Virus record (IMG/VR): IMGVR_UViG_3300042891_001786
Span: 1-22,109 of that record
Reading direction: 5' to 3' (one strand)
Source: a virus
DNA length: 22,109 bases
Shown: positions 17,001 to 22,109 of the stretch, piece by piece
How positions within the stretch are numbered: position 1 is the stretch's first letter
Layout: each line of letters begins with the position of its first letter
The notes under the pieces: generated by a model
Told to the model about the DNA's origin: nothing
Seen by the model: only the letters and a program-made list of their open reading frames with translations
Database searches by the model: none
Made by a program: the position numbers and the translations under genes

Positions 17001-20000
17001 TATCCCAACTGAGGGATTTAGTTTATATAGTTCTCCATCAGGAGCGATGCCGGCAAAAAAGTCAACTTCTATTTTGAACACACCATATTTTGTAAATGCA
17101 ATTCAACAAGGTGTTGAAAGTGATAGAACCGGTAATACGTATCCTTATGTGACGGCTGCTTATTTATTTTTGAATTCTCTTCCGTTAGGGACTTTAAGAG
17201 AAAAATATAAGACAAATGGTCAAGCAACTGAATTGGACTATATTGCATCAGTATTCAATAAGTTTGGTGCAATACACAAAATGCCTTATGCTTGGGTTTT
17301 GAAATTAGGGTCGGTTTGGTATAGATACAAAAAATATGTTGATGATAATGTTGATATCTTAGATAGTGTTTGGAAAAATTTCGACTACATAAACAACTAT
17401 GACCCTGTAACAAACAACGTTTCAAAACAATACGATGTGCAACTAAAGGATACATCGAACACAATTACAATACAACTACAAGCACAAAACACACAACAAA
17501 TTAGAATCCAACCAGGGTTTTATCCTAAGTTGGTAAACGATTTCAATTATTTTTATAATGGGTCAAACCTTTATAAAAACTATACATCATCTGAAATACA
17601 ATCATCTATTAACGATGGTATGTTGTTATATCAATTTCCAAATTCTAATTTTAATACTAGCCAAAATAACGTTAGTTTAGCTTTAGCGACATGGTCTGTT
17701 TTGATACCAAAAAATATTAATGACTCATTCACCTCTCCCAATGTTTGTGTGCCATCAGCAAAGGCAAAGTTGGATGACGATTACTACGTTATTCCATCTT
17801 TCGGTGTAAATTTGAACCAAACAAAATTCGAATGTTTGAATAAAGATACTCAGGCAAACACCGTGGTTAATTTAACGTTTAACCCATCAATGTATAATGG
17901 TTCTGTTAGAACTTTATGGTCTGCTCCAAACTATGGATATTTCAACTCAGATGAAATAAAAAAACCGCTTTACAACGAGTATATGACTCATATTCCTCCA
18001 AATTTGTCGGTATCACCCTTGTTCTTGAATTCAATTTCAGGGTATAGTAAAATTGAGGAGATATTTGCGGTTTTTGATACAAAGACACTTAACCTGATGG
18101 AACAGGAATTCTTAAACTATTGTAAGCCAATTACAAATGTATCTTATAGAATAAATCAATCCACAATAGATTCAACCCTTATTCAAATGGACTCCAACTT
18201 CAGAAACTTCCAAAGTTTTATGAGGAGCACCATGACAGTATTTCCTACCGTGGTGAGTGGCAATACTGAAAATAAAGTAAAAGTGCTTTTTCAAGATACA
18301 ATTACCAAACAATTTGGTAACTTTAATTCACAGATAAAAGGCTTCATGCAGTATGATGTGGTTTTAAGAAATGGTAATCCATCAAACTACAGTAGAAGAA
18401 TATTTGATTCTTATGTGAGTTATCAAAATACCGTTCAAAGAGTTGTTAGTCCGATTGCCTTCACACCATATGTTATAAATAGTGTGCCTACAATAGGTGG
18501 AAATGTTACCTTGGCTCAATCAAGACAAAGATATCCTAACGAGTGGAGAGCTTTGGAAAAAGAAGTTGGATTCTCAACAATACAACAATTAATATATAAA
18601 GATAGTGGTTCATATATTACAGACTTTTTTCCTGACAACAACTTAGGATTTACAGTTGAAAACATTGTTTTGTGTTCGAAATTAATAAAGATGTATGCGA
18701 CACAGAAACTACTCAATCCTGGTTTGAATGCCTCAACCTTTAAAAGTCAGTTAAATACCTATTTGAATGGTCTTAACACATATCAAGATTTATTATTAAA
18801 TCAAGTGATAGCCGGATTTAAAGCGGGTTTACCAAATGTATCTCAACCGACTGAGGCAACTATCAACTCTCAGATTCAAAGTATGCAAGGTAAAGTTGAG
18901 ACTTATGAAGTTTTCAAAACACTGAATGACAAATGGGTTGCGGGTTCTGACTTCAAAACAAAAACACTTTTCGAAGACATATTGTTTTTAGATAGAGCGT
19001 CAAGAAACATAGGGGATACAATTATATTAGACATATTTGATATAAAAAATATGTTGAACAAGAATTACCTTAACGAAGGGATGTCTGTTTATACTTTGAT
19101 TAGTGGTATTTTAATGAAAAATAACTTTACTGTTATGCCATTACCAGCCTATGTCAATTTCTACAATGCTCAAGATGTTGATGGATTAACGGTGGCAAAT
19201 CCCGAAGGTTCATTAGAGTTTGCGGATAATTTGTGGGGAACTTTTAGAACTGTTGATTATAGAAAGTCTGGACCGAAGATGGTTTGTTTCTATGTTGGTA
19301 AACCTTCAGGTCACCTAAACTTACCAAATATTGTTTCAGGATATGGAGATGATTCTTTTGAGTTTAGAAGAAGTAGTGAGGTTCCTCTATTGGAGGACCA
19401 ATTGGGAAAAACCGATTATGCAATTTCAAATAAATGTGTGGGATTCAACGTTGATATTGGTATAAGAAACCAAAACATATTCTCATCGTTTAGTGTTGGT
19501 CAAGATAATGGAAAAGCGACTTCTGAGTCAATTCAGGCTGTTCTCGAAATGGCAAACCAAACAAATACAAGAACAGTTGGAAACCAAAACGCCAGTTTAT
19601 ACAACTACTATAAAGGTAGAAGTTATACCTGTTCTGTTACTGCATTAGGAAATGCTTTAATTCAACCAACAATGTATTTCAATTTGAGACACGTTCCAAT
19701 GTTCAACGGTCCATATATGATTACAAGTGTATCTCACACAATAAGTGCGGGAAACTTTATAACTGAATTTGAAGGTGTAAGACAGGGGGTATATGATTTA
19801 CCACCAATAGATAACTTCATTCAGTCAATCAACCAAAACCTCCTTACTCAAATTGAGGCATTGGTTGTTAATAAGACAGACCGACCAACAACACAAGGAA
19901 CAACGACTCAATCAATTGCGGATAATGTTGTTCAAGATGCTGATGAAAATACTTTAGCGGAACCAAACACATGTAGTAATAATTTGGATTCGTCATATAT

Positions 20001-20877
20001 TTCATGGGTAACGACAGGGGCATCCAAAACATCTATAAGTCAGTTAGACTTTGCTGCGGCAATTAAGGCGTCAGCACCTAATAATGTTGCATTACAAACT
20101 GTAATATACATGATAAGTTATGTCAGAGGATACAGTAAAAGTCTTTCAGATACAGGTCAATTCTCAAGTTGGGACCACAACTATGGTCTTATAACTTTGG
20201 ATAAGGACAATTACTCACAGACCGAAAACTTTATTCAAAATTCTTTCTTTTGTGTTAACACAAAAACACTTGGAGGTATTAAGCAACTACCGGCAGCAAG
20301 ATTCAGAAGTCTTGACTCATATCTCACATTTATGAGAAATGTTATTGGAAGTAGAATTAATGAAATTCAAGACCAAGGAGGTATTTTGAAATATTATGTT
20401 ACATCGTTCCCAGTTGATAGTATGTCATCAGAGGAATATGAGAAAGACAAAGAGAGATATTTGAAAGAGTTTACTCCATTATTTAATGCTGCGGCATTGA
20501 ATGCTGCTCAAAATGGATTGAGAGGAGCTGTAGTTGTGGAAGAACAACAAAAACCACAAGAGCCACAAAGTCAAGGTAATACACCGGCTCCAACACCAAC
20601 ATGTCCACCAACAACAGTATCGTCATATTCACCGTTGACAGCTTCTACAGGGACAATTATTACAATTAATGGAACTAACTTAGAATTTGTAAGAGAAATT
20701 AAAGTTGCAAATCAACCGGTTGATATTAGGTCAATTCAATTAATAGGAACCACTAAAATTAAATTCTCGGTTCCAACTTTGAGTGGTGGAGTTCCTGGTG
20801 GTCAATATAATATAACATTGGAAAGTTATAATAATACATCACCAATAATATTAACACCACCACTTACATATGCATAG
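14086..20877 (+). CDS. Giant baseplate hub protein with degenerate glucosaminidase-like and IPT/TIG domains, 2263 aa
   Basis: This is probably the central hub or spike protein, combining the roles of T4 gp27/gp5. Residues about 146-245 (LGITSISVKVSSSFIPTVSV, then FFNLPYPQFYLTLKGYYGQA) resemble the first tube-like hub domain. Residues about 1846-1900 (SYTCSVTALGNALIQPTMYF, NLRHVPMFNGPYMITSVSHT, then EFEGVRQGVYDLP) match the gpD/gp27-type second hub domain. The ~1600 residues between them are unassigned. Residues about 1986-2090 resemble a glucosaminidase/lysozyme fold (FAAAIKASAP, YSKS, WDHNYGLI, then RFRSLDSYLTFM), but where the catalytic Glu is expected the sequence reads VIYMISYVRG. Activity is therefore doubtful. 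A Pro/Gln linker (about 2155-2175) leads to an IPT/TIG Ig-like domain (about 2176-2263: VSSYSPLTASTGTIITINGT). The start at 14086 overlaps the wedge gene by 11 bases. The order gp53-hub is the same as in T4. Confidence 0.78.
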   Translation: MAGNIQADNNGNIYVEFDYNNIILVDPNRTINNDGKVYERLVDHENLIMYANLEADVLPRTKLLVGAIPGTNVRQTVSIAKINFLRPGENNYFGTGYYDELTGKNSLQSQATNQPLNKVNLGQSGSKGYTSATVVDQENVVDNGLLGITSISVKVSSSFIPTVSVELEDVQGKALFQLGNNSPYAAFFNLPYPQFYLTLKGYYGQAIRYQLNLEKFNARFNSASGNYTVSLEFKGFKFNVLNEISISHLIATPHMYSRRFNINTSNVSSNTSTTNQNLQQQSSNVQANNSNTDASRASTSTSASYVSEKGYQKIVEVYSEYKSKGLIPPDFPELTMMQLINKFDTFQQEIVNSYPKVNVEPLTNVRNYLKTVTELQSVVFGTNNSWSYKYLDPKPIVLDDNTRVYFFKSNLFNNLTQEEVAKTELQGIFTKYLSVLTENPTLGVGKPSEIKLNNLGYDMLLASFNIDNVNLIKTAQQFLGVVAPTSVQTQQVKQQIELKLIQRDEKVNGVPKKTSPPLFIFEGKNRFIQTINQITTEANKKLQEFEAAITQDLKNRIQSQSLGIGFNPTARNIIAVIMANAEGFLRLLDEVHTNAWNVKNDPVRKQVIQNNVSSAPNIEVRKNAKIAGNAATLNQGLVTAEEPVYPWPSFFIESPDDKKGRFQLTYIGDPSVVDLTQGYLAESWPEVEFVEEYMKGLNQKFSVPTSQSPIESQKTTPLVSINAIEFPQTNVPFANKEILKFLYEIWERQFVTSHYSNFIRGTANQQNQIVNLNKAADTNNIVVSVGTNAPFLAFDLKNTDYTSTNFTTFLRQYSNEGTGKSWQDFIRDFFVTPYIKAEIETPLSILGTDELGLEPQVNVNKGELLQLAKEAPNDPLIIDTYPFRDYTWNAVNLANSDVSQSQQVYNTKRSLKVFTDRNQLSNFENIYDYTTNRPVTNFSYLNVTQPNFLVQPLETTQVTLNDFYAKRTPNEFIPTEGFSLYSSPSGAMPAKKSTSILNTPYFVNAIQQGVESDRTGNTYPYVTAAYLFLNSLPLGTLREKYKTNGQATELDYIASVFNKFGAIHKMPYAWVLKLGSVWYRYKKYVDDNVDILDSVWKNFDYINNYDPVTNNVSKQYDVQLKDTSNTITIQLQAQNTQQIRIQPGFYPKLVNDFNYFYNGSNLYKNYTSSEIQSSINDGMLLYQFPNSNFNTSQNNVSLALATWSVLIPKNINDSFTSPNVCVPSAKAKLDDDYYVIPSFGVNLNQTKFECLNKDTQANTVVNLTFNPSMYNGSVRTLWSAPNYGYFNSDEIKKPLYNEYMTHIPPNLSVSPLFLNSISGYSKIEEIFAVFDTKTLNLMEQEFLNYCKPITNVSYRINQSTIDSTLIQMDSNFRNFQSFMRSTMTVFPTVVSGNTENKVKVLFQDTITKQFGNFNSQIKGFMQYDVVLRNGNPSNYSRRIFDSYVSYQNTVQRVVSPIAFTPYVINSVPTIGGNVTLAQSRQRYPNEWRALEKEVGFSTIQQLIYKDSGSYITDFFPDNNLGFTVENIVLCSKLIKMYATQKLLNPGLNASTFKSQLNTYLNGLNTYQDLLLNQVIAGFKAGLPNVSQPTEATINSQIQSMQGKVETYEVFKTLNDKWVAGSDFKTKTLFEDILFLDRASRNIGDTIILDIFDIKNMLNKNYLNEGMSVYTLISGILMKNNFTVMPLPAYVNFYNAQDVDGLTVANPEGSLEFADNLWGTFRTVDYRKSGPKMVCFYVGKPSGHLNLPNIVSGYGDDSFEFRRSSEVPLLEDQLGKTDYAISNKCVGFNVDIGIRNQNIFSSFSVGQDNGKATSESIQAVLEMANQTNTRTVGNQNASLYNYYKGRSYTCSVTALGNALIQPTMYFNLRHVPMFNGPYMITSVSHTISAGNFITEFEGVRQGVYDLPPIDNFIQSINQNLLTQIEALVVNKTDRPTTQGTTTQSIADNVVQDADENTLAEPNTCSNNLDSSYISWVTTGASKTSISQLDFAAAIKASAPNNVALQTVIYMISYVRGYSKSLSDTGQFSSWDHNYGLITLDKDNYSQTENFIQNSFFCVNTKTLGGIKQLPAARFRSLDSYLTFMRNVIGSRINEIQDQGGILKYYVTSFPVDSMSSEEYEKDKERYLKEFTPLFNAAALNAAQNGLRGAVVVEEQQKPQEPQSQGNTPAPTPTCPPTTVSSYSPLTASTGTIITINGTNLEFVREIKVANQPVDIRSIQLIGTTKIKFSVPTLSGGVPGGQYNITLESYNNTSPIILTPPLTYA

Positions 20878-20900
20878 AATGTAATTTAACTATTTCATTA

Positions 20901-20908
20901 TATTTATA
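20901..20908 (+). promoter_or_regulatory. TATTTATA late promoter element (small-gene pair)
   Basis: This exact octamer, within TTATATTTATAAT, is 15 nt upstream of ATG 20924 in a 46-nt spacer after the hub gene. It probably serves both 20924-21148 and 21153-21806, which are only 4 nt apart. No intrinsic terminator is visible between the hub stop and this element. Confidence 0.6.
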
Positions 20909-20923
20909 ATAAACATATTTTTT

Positions 20924-21148
20924 ATGAACATTAAAACAGCCTTAGACAACTACCTTGGAAAATCAGTGAGATTTTCTGAGCAAGACAACGGTAACGGAAC
21001 AAAAGAAGTTTGTGATTTAGACACAGGCGAATGTTATGTTGTTAGAGAAAAAGATGGATTGATTGAAAGAGCGGGACATCAAGTATACACGAATAGAAAA
21101 GTTAAAGTGGAAACCGCACACGGAATAAAACAATTATTAAACGGATAA
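20924..21148 (+). CDS. Small unassigned protein with leader-like N-terminus, 74 aa
   Basis: I do not recognise a family. The N-terminus MNIKTALDNYLGKSVRFSEQ ends in Phe-Ser-Glu before Gln, the same hydrophobic-x-Glu-Gln ending seen in the leaders of the proteins at 3363 and 21153. The rest is short and polar with CDLDTGEC (Cys30, Cys37), then a Lys/Arg-rich stretch (YTNRKVKVETAHGIKQLL). There is no signal peptide or membrane segment. It starts 15 nt after a TATTTATA element and is followed after 4 nt by the next gene, so the two are probably co-transcribed. A minor virion or assembly protein is possible from the context, but nothing in the sequence proves it. Confidence 0.7.
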   Translation: MNIKTALDNYLGKSVRFSEQDNGNGTKEVCDLDTGECYVVREKDGLIERAGHQVYTNRKVKVETAHGIKQLLNG

Positions 21149-21152
21149 TAAA

Positions 21153-21806
21153 ATGAGTTTAGACAAAAAAATTCTAAGTGAAATTCAAAGATACAAGAGT
21201 ATCAACAAATACATTAATGAGCAAGAAGCTCCATTACCACCAACAGACCCTGTGGCTGATGAAGTGACTGCTGCTATCCCACCAACAGGTGCGGGTGAAG
21301 GAGCCCCTGCGGCACCATTAGCACCAACTGCACCGGCAACACCAGAAAAAATTGATGTTGAAAATGACCCAGACGTTGAAGTAATAGACGACGAGGGTAA
21401 CTCAACGGAAGGTGAGGAGAGTGGAACAGAAGAGTTAGAAATAACTGACCTTGTTGATTCTCAAAAAAACATCGAACAAAAACAAGATGAGTATTTCAAT
21501 AATCTTTTTGGACAAATCTCAAAGTTAGAATCAAAATTATCTGAGATGGATGCTCTAATGAATAAACTCAATACTATTGAGAATAAAATCGAAAAGTATA
21601 GAGAGAAAACTCCACAAGAAAAGTTAGAATTAAGAACTTATGATTCATATCCTTTCAACCAAAAGTTATCAGATTTCTTTGATGACAAAAAAATTGAGAT
21701 GGAGAAAACAGGTAAAAAAGATTACGTTTTAACTTCAGATGATGTTGAAGACATTAATCCAACAGATATAAGGAGTTCGTTCCAACCAGGTCAAGACATG
21801 GTTTAA
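21153..21806 (+). CDS. Acidic coiled-coil protein with leader peptide, possible internal head or scaffold protein, 217 aa
   Basis: I do not recognise a family. Residues 1-23 (LDKKILSEIQRYKSINKYIN, then E) form a basic amphipathic leader ending Ile-Asn-Glu before Gln-Glu, resembling a T4 capsid-targeting sequence that gp21 protease cuts after (L/I)xE. Residues about 25-70 are Ala/Pro-rich and disordered, and about 70-100 are strongly acidic (Asp/Glu). Residues about 105-155 are a heptad-like coiled coil (EYFNNLFGQISKLESKLSEM, then NKLNTIENKIEKYR). The C-terminus (YVLTSDDVEDINPTDIRSSF) is a short conserved-looking motif. Charged, helical, leader-bearing proteins are typical of prohead core or internal proteins, but that role is inferred. 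A terminator follows at once, marking the end of the late operon. Confidence 0.75.
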   Translation: MSLDKKILSEIQRYKSINKYINEQEAPLPPTDPVADEVTAAIPPTGAGEGAPAAPLAPTAPATPEKIDVENDPDVEVIDDEGNSTEGEESGTEELEITDLVDSQKNIEQKQDEYFNNLFGQISKLESKLSEMDALMNKLNTIENKIEKYREKTPQEKLELRTYDSYPFNQKLSDFFDDKKIEMEKTGKKDYVLTSDDVEDINPTDIRSSFQPGQDMV

Positions 21807-21815
21807 AATTCTTAG

Positions 21816-21842
21816 AAGGTCATCGAAAGATGACCTTTTTTA
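21816..21842 (+). terminator. GAAA-loop rho-independent terminator
   Basis: AAGGTCATC (21816-21824) and GATGACCTT (21829-21837) form a 9-bp stem closed by a GAAA tetraloop, followed by TTTTAT. It ends the late structural unit and insulates it from the gp32-like gene. Confidence 0.9.
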
Positions 21843-21843
21843 T

Positions 21844-21876
21844 TTGACATCAGAGATACTTTCAACTATATTTATA
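21844..21876 (+). promoter_or_regulatory. Promoter of the gp32-like gene with -35 and -10 elements
   Basis: TTGACA (21844-21849) lies 17 nt from TATATT (21867-21872), a good sigma70-type spacing. Read in the Bacteroidota style, TTTG (21843-21846) is 20 nt from TATATTTA (21867-21874). The TATTTATA octamer (21869-21876) overlaps the -10 region. This is the only octamer here with a plausible -35, which fits host-polymerase expression of a replication gene before late transcription, with a possible late promoter added on top. The ATG is 31 nt downstream of the octamer. Confidence 0.6.
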
Positions 21877-21907
21877 ATTCAATTTAAACACTTTAATTAT
21901 TTAAAAA

Positions 21908-22109
21908 ATGAGTAATGTATTAGACGCCGTATTGGCACAGTATGAGAAATCACAAAACGCATCGGGCGGGGCCCAAAGTAAAATGTCGCAAGACGAAAGA
22001 ATGAAAAAGTATTTCGCTTTAATCCTTGGTGATAAAGAGAAATCAGGACAAAGAAGAGTAAGAATCCTTCCTACTCAAGATGGTTCATCACCATTTAAAG
22101 AAGCTTGGT
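21908..22109 (+). CDS. 32: ssDNA-binding protein (gp32-like), N-terminal 67 residues, partial
   Basis: The gene runs off the window end. The visible part starts MSNVLDAVLAQYEKSQ, has a Gly/Ser/Gln linker, and then reads ERMKKYFALILGDKEKSGQR followed by RVRILPTQDGSSPFKEAW. The pattern of a short oligomerisation N-terminus, then a Lys/Asp segment, then R-x-R-I/F-L-P and a Pro-Phe motif matches the start of the OB-fold core of T4 gp32 (VIRFLP...APF). gp32 coats single-stranded DNA during replication, recombination and repair. There is no Shine-Dalgarno sequence; the leader is TTATTTAAAAA. It is placed directly after the late tail/structural genes, separated by a terminator and its own promoter. 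Confidence 0.85.
   Translation, partial: MSNVLDAVLAQYEKSQNASGGAQSKMSQDERMKKYFALILGDKEKSGQRRVRILPTQDGSSPFKEAW

Noticed and set aside
1-22109. CRISPR arrays, tRNA genes, insertion sequences, attachment sites
   Set aside because: I looked for regular direct repeats, cloverleaf sequences ending in CCA, transposase motifs and terminal repeats and saw none that I could support by eye.

Overview
The window is part of the genome of a contractile-tailed, T4-like phage (myovirus). It carries recognisable T4-type tail genes: sheath gp18, tube gp19, a gp26-type tail/baseplate assembly protein, a gp53-like wedge protein and the start of a gp32-type ssDNA-binding protein. All genes lie on the + strand. 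The DNA is AT-rich, most start codons lack a clear Shine-Dalgarno sequence and sit in A/T-rich leaders, and the promoter before the gp32-like gene fits the Bacteroidota pattern (TTTG, about 20 nt, TAnnTTT). I therefore infer a Bacteroidota host (a flavobacterium-like bacterium is one possibility), but nothing in the window proves it.

Layout. (1) 81-3290: an oversized tail sheath gene ending in a strong terminator. (2) 3363-5301: a two-gene insert between sheath and tube, consisting of a protein with a short leader and a possible lysozyme-like region, then a HAD-type phosphatase. (3) 5397-5885: tail tube. (4) 5957-6839: a gp26-like gene with an overlapping +1-frame small ORF (gp51-like). This looks like the frameshifted tail-assembly-chaperone pair of other phages and sits just before (5) 6880-8751, the tape measure protein. 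(6) 8788-20877: three overlapping baseplate genes. They are a 1661-residue tube-initiator-type protein with an OmpA-like domain, a 107-residue LysM/gp53-like wedge protein, and a 2263-residue hub protein with a degenerate glucosaminidase-like region and a C-terminal IPT/TIG domain. (7) 20924-21806: two small unassigned proteins. (8) After a GAAA-loop terminator and a promoter with both -35 and -10 elements, the gp32-like gene begins and runs off the window.

Regulation. The octamer TATTTATA stands just upstream of nearly every gene that is not translationally coupled to its predecessor. It has no -35 partner except before gp32, so it behaves like a T4-style late promoter element. It is, however, the exact reverse complement of T4's TATAAATA. 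Hairpin terminators often lie immediately before it, so each gene or small operon appears to be its own late transcription unit.

The points most worth a second look are the probable +1 frameshift at TTT-TTT-CGC, the shared N-terminal leaders ending in hydrophobic-x-Glu (possible prohead-protease targeting peptides), the OmpA-like domain inside a baseplate protein, the giant hub, the TATTTATA element, and the terminator that ends 2 nt before the gp26-like start codon. There is no gene-free stretch longer than 300 bases. All family assignments come from reading the sequence and were not checked against a database.
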